From NCBI RefSeq assembly GCF_004402485.1, contig NZ_SOFG01000016.1, positions 62,001 through 126,000 on the forward strand: a DNA stretch of 64,000 bases, read 5' to 3'. Numbering within the stretch: position 1 is the stretch's first letter; each line of letters starts with the position of its first letter. The translations under genes were made by a program, and so were the position numbers. Shown here piece after piece: positions 33,812 to 41,342 of the stretch. Origin of the DNA: Cryobacterium algoricola (GTDB lineage: Bacteria; Actinomycetota; Actinomycetes; Actinomycetales; Microbacteriaceae). The notes beneath the pieces were generated by a model that was given only the letters and a program-made list of their open reading frames with translations, did no database searches and was not told where the DNA came from.

Positions 33812-33933
33812 CACGGGGCTCCTCTTCGCTGGGCGGAACGGATCGAGCAGGCGGTGTCTGGGTTCCCTGTCAGGGTCGTCCGGAATGCCTGCCCTGTCAA
33901 TCGCCGGGCAGCGGGGGAGAAGTCAGCGGAAAG

Positions 33934-35136
33934 TCAGCGGAGCAGGCGGCCGATTTGCTCGCCGACGGCGGCATTTTCGATCAGGAAGCCGTCGTGGCCA
34001 TAGCTCGACGAGAGCACGACGGGTTTGGTGCCGTCGAGGCCGTTGCGGAGGTGCGCCGCGATGCGCCGCTGGCCCTCGACGGGGAACAGCCGATCGCTGT
34101 CGATTCCCACGACGAGGGTGGTCGCCTCGATGGCGGAGAGCGCCTCCGCGAGGGAACCGCGGCCGCGGGACACATCGTGGGAGTTCATCGCCTCCACGAG
34201 GACGATGTAGCTGTTCGCGTCGAATCGGCGGGTGAACTTGTTGCCGTGGAAGTCGAGGTAGGACTCGACGGCGAATCGACCGCCGGAACCGAGCGGGGAG
34301 ATCCGGCTCTGCCAGCCGCGCTCGAAACGCTCGTTGAGCTCGGACGGGCTGCGGTAGTTGAGGAGGGCCATCCTCCGGGCGAGGGCGAGCCCGCGGGTCG
34401 GGCCGTCGCCGTCGGCCGCGTCGTAGTAATCGCCGGACCGGAACAGCGGGTCGCTACGAATGGCTTCGATCTGCACCGAATTCAGGGCGATCTGGTCTGC
34501 CGTCGTCACAGGGGGCGCCGCGAGGATCGCGAGCCTGTGCACCCGGTCCGGTTGGTCGATCGCCCATTCGAGGGCGTGCATCCCGCCCATCGAGCCGCCG
34601 ACGACGAGAGCCCAGGAGTCGATCCCGATCCGGTCGGCGAAGGCGACCTGCGCGGCGACCTGGTCGCGAATGGTCAGGTAGGGGAAGCGGATGCCCCACT
34701 CCGAGCCGTCGGGAGAGAGGGACGCCGGGCCCGTGCTGCCCTGGCAGCCGCCGAGCATGTTCGGTGCGACGACAAAATAGCGGTCCGTGTCGATGGCGAG
34801 GCCGGGGCCGACGATGCCGCCCCACCAGCCGGCGGTCGCGTGGCCGGGCCCTGCCGGGCCGAGGAGATGGCTGTCCCCGGTGAGGGCGTGCAGCACGAGG
34901 ACCGCGTTGTCCCTGGCCGGGGAGAGCTCGCCCCAGGTCTCGTAGGCGATCCGCGCGGAGCCCAGCCGCCCGCCGGCCTCGAGGTCGAGCGCACCCACAT
35001 CCTGGAACCGGCGGTCGCCGACGGGGTCGCCGTCGCGCCAGGCTCCCGTCGCCGGGGGTTTGCCGAGCAGCGAGCGCGCCTGAGCCTCGGTGATGAAGCT
35101 GGACGGGACCGTGTCCGCCGAGGTCTGCCATTCCAT
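33934..35136 (-). CDS. metX: homoserine O-acetyltransferase
   Basis: A 400-residue alpha/beta-hydrolase-fold acyltransferase that acetylates homoserine for methionine synthesis. [10 protein letters not shown] and [22 protein letters not shown] sequence ([18 protein letters not shown]) precede the nucleophile elbow [15 protein letters not shown] (serine about 160). The catalytic aspartate is in GIDSDRLFP and the histidine in YGHDGFLIE. Length is normal. CAGAAT lies 8 nt before the ATG, so the start may be leaderless. It should work with metY, found 2 kb away on the same strand. Confidence 0.93.
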   Translation of the reverse strand: MEWQTSADTVPSSFITEAQARSLLGKPPATGAWRDGDPVGDRRFQDVGALDLEAGGRLGSARIAYETWGELSPARDNAVLVLHALTGDSHLLGPAGPGHATAGWWGGIVGPGLAIDTDRYFVVAPNMLGGCQGSTGPASLSPDGSEWGIRFPYLTIRDQVAAQVAFADRIGIDSWALVVGGSMGGMHALEWAIDQPDRVHRLAILAAPPVTTADQIALNSVQIEAIRSDPLFRSGDYYDAADGDGPTRGLALARRMALLNYRSPSELNERFERGWQSRISPLGSGGRFAVESYLDFHGNKFTRRFDANSYIVLVEAMNSHDVSRGRGSLAEALSAIEATTLVVGIDSDRLFPVEGQRRIAAHLRNGLDGTKPVVLSSSYGHDGFLIENAAVGEQIGRLLR

Positions 35137-35219
35137 ATGCCCTCATTCTGCCCGGTCGGACGCGCCCGCGTCCCTTTGTTACGTGCGCTTGTCATGGACG
35201 CCCGCCGCCCGACTGCGGC

Positions 35220-35247
35220 CACTTCTCGGACAGGTGTCCGAGAAGTG
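35220..35247 (+). promoter_or_regulatory. perfect 13-bp inverted repeat, probable TetR operator
   Basis: CACTTCTCGGACA and TGTCCGAGAAGTG are exact reverse complements separated by GG. The repeat covers the likely -35 region of the tetR promoter (-10 TAGACT at 35249). A further half-site, TGTCCGAGAA, lies at 35278-35287 within the tetR coding region. The 84-bp distance to metX on the other side leaves room for effects on that gene too. Confidence 0.75.
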
Positions 35248-35248
35248 C

Positions 35249-35260
35249 TAGACTGTCCTG
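35249..35260 (+). promoter_or_regulatory. leaderless -10 element for tetR
   Basis: TAGACT, 6 nt, then the ATG at 35261. The operator arm ends one base before it. Confidence 0.6.
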
Positions 35261-35887
35261 ATGACCCGCACCGAGTATGTCCGAGAACCCGCGGTGCGCG
35301 GTACAATCAGCGCCGCGCGAGCCTCGGACCCGCGGGCGGAGCGCACCAGGCAGGCCATTTTCGCGGCGGTCCGCACCCTCATGACGCAGCGCGTCGCATC
35401 CGTCTCGGTCAGCGACATCGTGCGCACGGCCTCGATCAGCCGGAGTTCGTTCTACGCGCACTTCAGCAGCCTCGACGACCTCGCGACCGGTTTCCTCCGC
35501 GAGCAGTTCGCCGAGATCGGCGTGACCGGGTTCGACCTGCGGAGCGACGACCTCACCGCGGCGGAGGCCGCACGCGCCGGCTACCAGCGGCTCATCTCGC
35601 ACATCGTGGAGCACTACCCGCTCTACTCGAGCGTGCTCGACCTGCCGATCACCCGCACGGCATACGACGACGAGATCGAGGCGTACTCGCGCCGCCTCGT
35701 CGAATCTCTCCTCGCGCTCTCCGGCGCCCCGCGGGTCGTGCACCCCGAGTCCTTCGCCACCTACGTGGCCGGGGGAGCGCTCACCCTGATCAGCGCCTGG
35801 ATGCGCGGCTACCTCGACGTCACGGACGACGAGATCGTCGCCCAGCTGGTCGAATTCTTACCCGAATGGCTGGTCGACGCGGCCTAG
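35261..35887 (+). CDS. TetR-family transcriptional regulator
   Basis: A 208-residue regulator. DNA-binding domain about 24-70 ([20 protein letters not shown], then [20 protein letters not shown]), with the expected turn and recognition helix. The C-terminal ligand domain ends with [18 protein letters not shown], close to the TetR_C_33-like group. Perfect operator in front implies autorepression. The target besides itself is unknown; carD follows 101 bp later and metX is divergent. Confidence 0.85.
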   Translation: MTRTEYVREPAVRGTISAARASDPRAERTRQAIFAAVRTLMTQRVASVSVSDIVRTASISRSSFYAHFSSLDDLATGFLREQFAEIGVTGFDLRSDDLTAAEAARAGYQRLISHIVEHYPLYSSVLDLPITRTAYDDEIEAYSRRLVESLLALSGAPRVVHPESFATYVAGGALTLISAWMRGYLDVTDDEIVAQLVEFLPEWLVDAA

Positions 35888-35988
35888 CGACGCGTCACCG
35901 GCACCCTGCACACCACCACACCACCACCACACGACCGACCGACGATGGTCGCGAGAACCCCGCATCACCAACGAACAAGAGGCAGCAC

Positions 35989-36501
35989 ATGAATTTCACC
36001 GTGGGAGAAACCCTGGTCTACCCGCACCACGGCGCGGTCACCATCACCGAAATCACGACCCGCGCCGTGAAGGGGATCGAGAAGAAGTTCATGACCCTCA
36101 CCGTGCACGCGAACGACCTGACGATCAAGCTTCCGATCGAGAACGCGGAGCTCGTCGGCGTGCGCGACGTCATCGACAATGCCGGAGTCCAGGCCGTCTT
36201 CGACGTGCTCCGCGAATCCTTCGTCGAAGAGCCCGGGAACTGGTCGCGCCGGTACAAGGCCAACCAGGAGAAGATGGCGAGCGGCAGCGTCTACCGCGTC
36301 GGCGAGGTCGTCCGCGACCTATGGCGTCGTGACCAGGAGCGCGGAGTGTCGGCCGGCGAGAAGAACATGCTCGTCAAGGCTCGACAGGTGCTCGTCTCCG
36401 AACTCGCGCTCGCCCAGAACTCGACGAGTGAAGAGGCATCCGCCGTCCTCGACACCGTTCTCGCGAGCTCCATCCCCGCGACGGGCACCACCGCCGCCTA
36501 A
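35989..36501 (+). CDS. carD: CarD-family RNA polymerase-binding transcription factor
   Basis: A 170-residue protein closely matching mycobacterial CarD. The N-terminal RNA polymerase beta-binding Tudor-like domain starts [20 protein letters not shown], and the C-terminal DNA-binding domain has [20 protein letters not shown] and [20 protein letters not shown]. CarD stabilises open promoter complexes, especially at rRNA promoters, and is essential in mycobacteria. AGAGG lies before the ATG. The leader (about 35905-35945) is C/A-rich and nearly without G. Confidence 0.93.
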   Translation: MNFTVGETLVYPHHGAVTITEITTRAVKGIEKKFMTLTVHANDLTIKLPIENAELVGVRDVIDNAGVQAVFDVLRESFVEEPGNWSRRYKANQEKMASGSVYRVGEVVRDLWRRDQERGVSAGEKNMLVKARQVLVSELALAQNSTSEEASAVLDTVLASSIPATGTTAA

Positions 36502-36528
36502 GGGCGCGGGCCGAGAGTCGCCGTTCCC

Positions 36529-36581
36529 GCCGAGAGTCGCCCGTTCGCCGGGTCGACTCGGCAGTATGGGCGATTCTCGGC
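36529..36581. terminator. spaced inverted repeat between convergent carD and MarR-like genes
   Basis: GCCGAGAGTCGCCC (36529-36542) pairs with GGGCGATTCTCGGC (36568-36581) with one mismatch across 25 nt. A direct copy of CCGAGAGTCGCC also lies at 36511-36522 so two left arms could compete for the right arm. Probable bidirectional terminator. Confidence 0.6.
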
Positions 36582-36583
36582 GC

Positions 36584-37015
36584 CTACGCGGCGTCGGGGT
36601 CGCCCGTCCAGCCGAGGTTACGGGCGACCTGCTCGAGGGTGGCGAGGGTCGTGGCGTAGTCGGCAGGGCTGACGTCCTGGGTCGCGGCGTCCCGGTTCAC
36701 CGAGACGACCTCGGCGAGGCGCTGGTAGGCGGTCCTGCCGCGGTCGGTGATCGCGTACCCGGACTCCGATACCGTGACCCAGCCGCTCTCGACGAGTTCG
36801 GCGAGGTGCTCGACGACGGTCTCGCCCTCGGTATCGAGGAACGGAGCGACCTCGCGGGTGAGTTCGTCGACGGAGGCGGGGCCGCGGGACAGCATCCCGA
36901 GCAGCTGCCACTGCCGCCGCGTCACCCCGTGTTCCTCGAGGGTCGTCGCGAATTGCTCGTTGATCAGTTGGTCGACGAGCTTGAGCCAGTATCCGATCGG
37001 TCGCAGGTCAGTCAT
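36584..37015 (-). CDS. MarR-like winged-helix protein
   Basis: A 143-residue protein with a winged helix (about 30-100): VTRRQWQLLGMLSRGPASVD then ELTREVAPFL, and wing strands GWVTVSESGYAITDRGRTAY. This is the MarR-type arrangement without a clear ligand site. ATG at 37015 is chosen as the first M consistent with the domain. The region upstream holds a long inverted repeat. Its regulon is unknown. Confidence 0.8.
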   Translation of the reverse strand: MTDLRPIGYWLKLVDQLINEQFATTLEEHGVTRRQWQLLGMLSRGPASVDELTREVAPFLDTEGETVVEHLAELVESGWVTVSESGYAITDRGRTAYQRLAEVVSVNRDAATQDVSPADYATTLATLEQVARNLGWTGDPDAA

Positions 37016-37057
37016 ACCGACAGGATATTCACGGACCCGCCATCCGGATCGTTCTGT

Positions 37058-37144
37058 GAACCAATTCGACGGAGATTTCGCCTCGCGCGGCCCGAAAACG
37101 GCCTGCAACGTACAATTTCGGCAAAATCTCCGTCGAATCGGTTC
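37058..37144. repeat. 21-bp inverted repeat with 45-bp spacer between metY and the MarR-like gene
   Basis: Left arm 37058-37078 and right arm 37124-37144 are reverse complements except for one base (GAACCAATTCGACGGAGATT against the mate of AATCTCCGTCGAATCGGTTC). The spacer holds a weaker GGCC-AAAA-GGCC stem. It lies just after the metY stop, so it may end that transcript, but both flanking genes read the same way and the arms are longer than a usual terminator. Confidence 0.75.
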
Positions 37145-37158
37145 GGGGTGCTGGTGAC

Positions 37159-38490
37159 TCAGGCGTTCGCGCGGGAGGCCAGGGTGACGGCGCGGGCAGC
37201 GGCGAGTCCCTGCTCGAGGTCGGCCTTGAGGTCGACCACGTTCTCGATGCCGACGGACAGGCGCACGAGGCCGGGGGTGACGCCGCTCGTGAGCTGCTGC
37301 TCCGGGGTGAGCTGCGCGTGCGTGGTCGAGGCCGGGTGGATGACGAGCGAACGGACGTCACCGATGTTGGCCAGGTGGCTGAAGAGCTCGAGGTTGTCGA
37401 CGAGCGCGCGGCCGGCATCCACCCCGCCCTTGAGCTCGAAGGAGACGACCGCGCCGACGCCCTTGGGCGCGTACTTGTTGGCCGTGGCGTACCAGGGGCT
37501 CGACGGCAGGCCGGCGTAGTTGACCGAGGCGATGTCGGGGTGGTTCTCGAGCCACTCGGCGATGTCCTGGGCGTTCTGCACGTGGCGCTCGATGCGCAGG
37601 CTCAGGGTTTCGATGCCCTGGATCAGCTGCCAGGCGCTCGCGGGGGCGATCGCGCTGCCGAGGTCGCGGAGCAGCTGCACGCGCGCCTTGATGATGTACG
37701 CGATGCCGTCGCCGACCGCGCCGGTGTAGCTGACGCCGTGGTACGACGGGTCAGGCTCGGTGAGGCCGGGGAACTTCTCGACGTTCTTCGACCATTCGAA
37801 GGTGCCGCCGTCGACGATGACGCCGCCGATGATCGTTCCGTGGCCGCCGAGGAACTTGGTGGCGGAGTGCACGACGATGTCGGCGCCGTGCTCGAACGGG
37901 CGGATCAGATACGGCGTCGCGATCGTGCTGTCGACGATGAGCGGCACGCCGTTCTCGTGCGCGACATCGGCGACGAGCGAGATGTCGAGCACGTTGATCT
38001 TGGGGTTGCCGATCGTCTCGGCGAAGAACAGCTTGGTGTTCGGGCGCACGGCGCGGGCCCACTCCGCCGCGTCGTCCTGGTCCTCGACGAAGGTCGTCTC
38101 GATGCCGAGCTTGGCGAGGGTGTACTTGAAGAGGTTGTAGGTGCCGCCGTAGATCGAGCTCGAGGAGACGATGTGGTCGCCGGCCTGGGCGATGTTGAGT
38201 ACGGCGAAGGTCGACGCGGCCTGGCCGGAGGCGAGGAGAAGCGCCGCGGTGCCGCCTTCGAGCGCGGCGATGCGCTCTTCGACGACGGCCTGGGTCGGGT
38301 TCATGATGCGGGTGTAGATGTTGCCGAACTCGGCGAGGGCGAAGAGGTTCTGGGCGTGCTGCGCGTTGTTGAACACGTAGGACGTGGTCTGGTAGATCGG
38401 GGTGGCGCGCGCGTTGGTGACCGGGTCGGGGTGCGCGCCCGAGTGCACCTGCTTGGTTTCGAACTGCCAGGCGGCCGCGTTGTCGCTCAT
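37159..38490 (-). CDS. metY: O-acetylhomoserine sulfhydrylase
   Basis: A 443-residue PLP enzyme of the Cys/Met metabolism family that makes homocysteine from O-acetylhomoserine and sulfide. [20 protein letters not shown] and [12 protein letters not shown] open the protein, the PLP lysine is in [16 protein letters not shown] (about 210), and [20 protein letters not shown] is the N-terminal cofactor loop. With metX it provides direct sulfhydrylation. GGGAG lies before the ATG. No SAM riboswitch is recognisable upstream. Confidence 0.93.
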   Translation of the reverse strand: MSDNAAAWQFETKQVHSGAHPDPVTNARATPIYQTTSYVFNNAQHAQNLFALAEFGNIYTRIMNPTQAVVEERIAALEGGTAALLLASGQAASTFAVLNIAQAGDHIVSSSSIYGGTYNLFKYTLAKLGIETTFVEDQDDAAEWARAVRPNTKLFFAETIGNPKINVLDISLVADVAHENGVPLIVDSTIATPYLIRPFEHGADIVVHSATKFLGGHGTIIGGVIVDGGTFEWSKNVEKFPGLTEPDPSYHGVSYTGAVGDGIAYIIKARVQLLRDLGSAIAPASAWQLIQGIETLSLRIERHVQNAQDIAEWLENHPDIASVNYAGLPSSPWYATANKYAPKGVGAVVSFELKGGVDAGRALVDNLELFSHLANIGDVRSLVIHPASTTHAQLTPEQQLTSGVTPGLVRLSVGIENVVDLKADLEQGLAAARAVTLASRANA

Positions 38491-38581
38491 GAAGAACTCC
38501 CTGTAATCCGTGACGAGCGTGGACCGTCCAACGCTCTTGGGTGCGAGTTTAGGCACGCGTTCGCGGGGGCGGCAATGCGGG

Positions 38582-38664
38582 CGAAACACGGCGTCATCTG
38601 GCGGGTGTGACCCGGGTGCGCCGGCGGCGGAGCGTGCGCAACGTGCGGCGAGCAGAATGGGTGG
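38582..38664 (+). promoter_or_regulatory. upstream element copy A and leaderless promoter of the hydrolase-LuxR gene
   Basis: The stretch 38582-38618 shares AACACGGCGTCA, then GGGTG and CCGGGTG at identical spacing, with 40324-40361 upstream of the SDR gene. CAGAAT (38653-38658) lies 6 nt before the ATG and is followed by GGG in both copies. Confidence 0.6.
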
Positions 38665-39696
38665 ATGCAGCAGGAGATTGCGCGCGCGGAAACGACCGAC
38701 GGCACCGGCGTGGCATACGCCTCGGCCGGCTCCGGTCGGCCGCTCGTGTACGTCGCCGGGTGGCTCAGCCACCTCGAGCTCAGCTGGCAGCTGCCCGAGG
38801 AACGGGCATTCTACGAGAGCCTGGCGGCGGACCGTCGACTCATCCGGTACGACCGCGCCGGATGCGGCCTGTCGGCTCCGACGAGCCGGCCGCCGTCGAT
38901 GGACTTCGAGCTGGAGCAACTCGCCGCGGTCGTCGCGACGCTCGGCCCCGAGCCGTTCGACCTCATCGGCACGTCGATGGGCGCGCTGGTCGCCGTGGCG
39001 TGGGCGGCGGCGCATCCGGACACCGTGCGGCGGCTCGTGCTGTACGGCGGCTGGGCATCCGGCGCGGCGGTCGCCCCGCTCGGCGTGCGCGAGCACGTCC
39101 TCGGGCTGATCGAGACGCACTGGGGACTCGGGTCCGACGTGCTCACCGACATCTTCGCGCCCGACGCCGATGCCACGATGCGCGCCCGATTCGGCCGCTA
39201 CCAACGAGCCTGCTCGACCGCAGCGACCGCGCGGGCGATGCTGGCGCTGTGCTACGACCTCGAGGTCACGGGCCTTCTCGGCCAGGTGCGCACCCCGACG
39301 CTCGTGGTGCACCGCGCCGACGACCGCGCCGCCCCCGTCGCGCAGGCCACGGCGCTCGCGGAGGGCATCGCCGGGGCGCGGCTCGTGGTGCTTCCCGGTC
39401 GCTCACACCTGCCGTACGCCGGGGACGCCCATGAGCTCGTCGTGACCGTGCGTCGCTTCCTCGGCGCGCGTGCCCCGCAGCGCGGGCCCCGGACCCTGAC
39501 GCCTCGCCAGAGCGAGGTTGCGGCGTTGATCAGTGAGGGCTGCACGAACCGCGAGATTGCCGTGCGGCTGGGAATCGACGAACGGTCGGCAGAGGGCCAC
39601 GTCGAACGGATTCGGCTGCGCCTCGGCTTTCGATCGCGGGCACAGGTCGCCGCGTGGTACGCCACCCACCGGGACCGGACGGAACCGCCCAAGTGA
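38665..39696 (+). CDS. alpha/beta hydrolase fused to a LuxR-type HTH
   Basis: A 343-residue fusion. An alpha/beta-hydrolase domain (about 1-270) has the nucleophile elbow LIGTSMGALVAVAWA (serine about 97), a catalytic aspartate in VVHRADDRAAP and a histidine in PGRSHLPYAGD, so the triad looks intact. The C-terminal LuxR HTH (about 278-335) reads TPRQSEVAALISEGCTNREI then AVRLGIDERSAEGHVERIRL. The architecture suggests a regulator whose DNA binding responds to a small ester or lactone, bound or hydrolysed by the hydrolase part. Known fusions of this type exist in several bacteria, but ligand and targets here are unknown. Leaderless start. Confidence 0.85.
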   Translation: MQQEIARAETTDGTGVAYASAGSGRPLVYVAGWLSHLELSWQLPEERAFYESLAADRRLIRYDRAGCGLSAPTSRPPSMDFELEQLAAVVATLGPEPFDLIGTSMGALVAVAWAAAHPDTVRRLVLYGGWASGAAVAPLGVREHVLGLIETHWGLGSDVLTDIFAPDADATMRARFGRYQRACSTAATARAMLALCYDLEVTGLLGQVRTPTLVVHRADDRAAPVAQATALAEGIAGARLVVLPGRSHLPYAGDAHELVVTVRRFLGARAPQRGPRTLTPRQSEVAALISEGCTNREIAVRLGIDERSAEGHVERIRLRLGFRSRAQVAAWYATHRDRTEPPK

Positions 39697-39744
39697 GGTA
39701 GTTTCCCGCCTGACCGTGCGCGCCGGATCCCGCACGCTGGTGGG

Positions 39745-40278
39745 ATGAATCACGACACAGACACAGACACAGACACAGACACAGACACGGGTACGGCTGC
39801 CTCGGCCTCCGCCCCATCGATCTGGCACGGTGACGTCTCGTTGCGCGTCCTCGAGGACATGGGCAGGGACTGTCTCATCGAGACGCTCGGCATCGAACTC
39901 ACCGACGTCGCGCCCGACGCCCTGCGGGGGCGGATGCCCGTGGACGCCCGTACGACACAGCCGGCGGGGGTGCTGCACGGCGGCGCGTCCGTCGCCTTTG
40001 CGGAGACGCTCACGTCGATCGCGGGATACCTCGCGATCGATCGACACCGTTTCCACGTAGTGGGGATTGAGATCAACGCCAACCACCTCCGGCCCGTCGC
40101 GAGCGGATGGGTGACGGGAGTCGCCCGCCCGATCCATCTCGGTGCGCGAGTCCAGGTCTGGGAGGTGAGGATCAGCGATGGCCGCGAGCGTCTCGTCTGC
40201 GTTTCGCGGTGCACGCTCGCTGTGATCGACAGGCCGAGCGATTACGTCTCACCGGAATTGCGCCGCCCGAGGAGCTGA
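39745..40278 (+). CDS. PaaI-type hotdog thioesterase with a DT-repeat N-terminus
   Basis: A 177-residue protein. The N-terminal 16 residues are a run of Asp-Thr pairs coded by a hexanucleotide repeat. From about residue 30 the hotdog fold starts (LEDMGRDCLIETLGIELTDV). AGVLHGGASVAFAETLTSIA (about 73) is the HGG-type thioesterase signature, and GIEINANHLRPVASGWVTG is the next conserved strand. The family hydrolyses acyl-CoA thioesters such as aromatic or menaquinone-pathway intermediates. The natural domain could begin well after the repeat. Confidence 0.82.
   Translation: MNHDTDTDTDTDTDTGTAASASAPSIWHGDVSLRVLEDMGRDCLIETLGIELTDVAPDALRGRMPVDARTTQPAGVLHGGASVAFAETLTSIAGYLAIDRHRFHVVGIEINANHLRPVASGWVTGVARPIHLGARVQVWEVRISDGRERLVCVSRCTLAVIDRPSDYVSPELRRPRS
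39754..39789 (+). repeat. hexanucleotide (GACACA) tandem repeat in coding sequence
   Basis: Five copies of GACACA and a sixth ending in G code the Asp-Thr tract. Copy-number change would keep the frame. Confidence 0.92.
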
Positions 40279-40323
40279 TCGCCGAACCGGGCGCCCAGGC
40301 GAGCGAGGGTGGCGCGCACGACC

Positions 40324-40386
40324 CGAAAACACGGCGTCACGTACCGGGTGCGCACCGGGTGCCGTTCGTGCCGTCAGAATGGGACC
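40324..40386 (+). promoter_or_regulatory. upstream element copy B and leaderless promoter of the SDR gene
   Basis: Second copy of the element seen at 38582-38618 (AACACGGCGTCA ... GGGTG ... CCGGGTG). CAGAAT (40375-40380), GGGACC, then the ATG at 40387. Here the element is 21 bp closer to the start than in copy A. Confidence 0.6.
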
Positions 40387-41190
40387 ATGGCAAATAAGCG
40401 AGTTGTGGTGACCGGTGCGAGTTCGGGAATCGGGGCGGCAACGGTACGACTGTTCCGGGCGCACGGCTGGGACGTCGTCGGCGTCGCCCGGCGCGCCGAC
40501 CGGCTCGCGGCGCTCGCCGAGGAAACCGGCGCGGACGTCTTCACCGCAGACCTGACGGTGCAGGCCGATGTCGACGCCCTCCGCGACTATCTCGCGGCAT
40601 CCGGCCCCGTGCACGCCCTCGTGAACAACGCCGGCGGCGCCCGCGGCCTCGACAGTGTCGAGACGGCCCCCGTCGAGGACTGGGCCTGGATGTTCGAGAT
40701 CAACGTGCTCGCGGTCAAGCGGGTCACGAGCGCCGTGCTTCCGCTGCTGCGGGCGACCCTGCGAGAAGAGGCCGCAGGCAACCCAGCGGATGCCGCGGGC
40801 AGCGCAGACATCGTCACGGTCACCTCGATCGCCGGTCACGTCGCGTACCTCGGCGGTGGCGGCTACAACGCCGCGAAGTTCGCGGCCCACGCCCTCGTGG
40901 AGGTGCTGCGGCTCGAACTCAACGGCGAGCCGATCCGGGTGATCGAGATCGCGCCCGGAATGGTCAAGACCGAGGAATTCGGTCTGGTCCGCTTCGGCGG
41001 CGACCCGGAGAAGGCCGCTGCCGCATACGTCGGCGTGGAGAACCCGCTCACCGCGGAGGACATCGCCGAGACGATCGTGCTGAGCGTCGAGCTGCCCGCC
41101 CACGTCAACCTCGACCTGATCACGGTCAAGCCCGTCGCACAGGCGGCCCCTGCGCGCGTCGCGCGCGGCCCCCTCGTCCCGAAGGACTGA
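40387..41190 (+). CDS. SDR-family oxidoreductase
   Basis: A 267-residue classical short-chain dehydrogenase. The NADP-binding turn is VTGASSGIGAATV (about 7-19), then VNNAGGARG, the catalytic serine in VTVTSIAGHV and the YxxxK pair in GYNAAKFAAHALVE. The arginine pair in VGVARRADRL favours NADP(H). It resembles YdfG-type 3-hydroxy acid dehydrogenases, which oxidise serine, threonine and related hydroxy acids; substrate is inference. Leaderless start. Confidence 0.88.
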   Translation: MANKRVVVTGASSGIGAATVRLFRAHGWDVVGVARRADRLAALAEETGADVFTADLTVQADVDALRDYLAASGPVHALVNNAGGARGLDSVETAPVEDWAWMFEINVLAVKRVTSAVLPLLRATLREEAAGNPADAAGSADIVTVTSIAGHVAYLGGGGYNAAKFAAHALVEVLRLELNGEPIRVIEIAPGMVKTEEFGLVRFGGDPEKAAAAYVGVENPLTAEDIAETIVLSVELPAHVNLDLITVKPVAQAAPARVARGPLVPKD

Positions 41191-41247
41191 CCCCCGGCAT
41201 CCGCTGCCCGCACTCACGCAGCGCCCGCCGGTTTGTCCGCCGGTTTG

Positions 41248-41334
41248 TGTTCCGAATTCAGGAGTTCAGGCTGATCTGGGCCGGTCTGGCCCCGGTTCGG
41301 GCCGGAAAAGCCCTCAACTCCTGAATTCGGAACA
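41248..41334. repeat. perfect 19-bp inverted repeat with 49-bp spacer between convergent genes
   Basis: Arms at 41248-41266 and 41316-41334 (TGTTCCGAATTCAGGAGTT and its exact complement) flank a spacer with internal GGCC stems. It sits between the SDR gene and the symporter gene, whose 3' ends face each other, so a bidirectional terminator is plausible. Arm length and spacing resemble the repeat at 37058-37144. Confidence 0.8.
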
Positions 41335-41342
41335 GCGGATGC

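Noticed and set aside
33955..36501. An 848-codon version of CarD
   Set aside because: Only the last 170 codons match CarD and they begin at an ATG with a ribosome binding site. The rest is antisense to metX.
38491..38580. SAM or other methionine riboswitch upstream of metY
   Set aside because: The leader is short with no multi-stem conserved core. No riboswitch pattern was recognised.
37159..39312. A longer form of MetY
   Set aside because: The family start lies at 38490 with GGGAG upstream. The extension crosses the divergent hydrolase-LuxR gene.
39754..39789. The GACACA repeats as a CRISPR or phage feature
   Set aside because: There are no spacers between units; it is a simple coding microsatellite.
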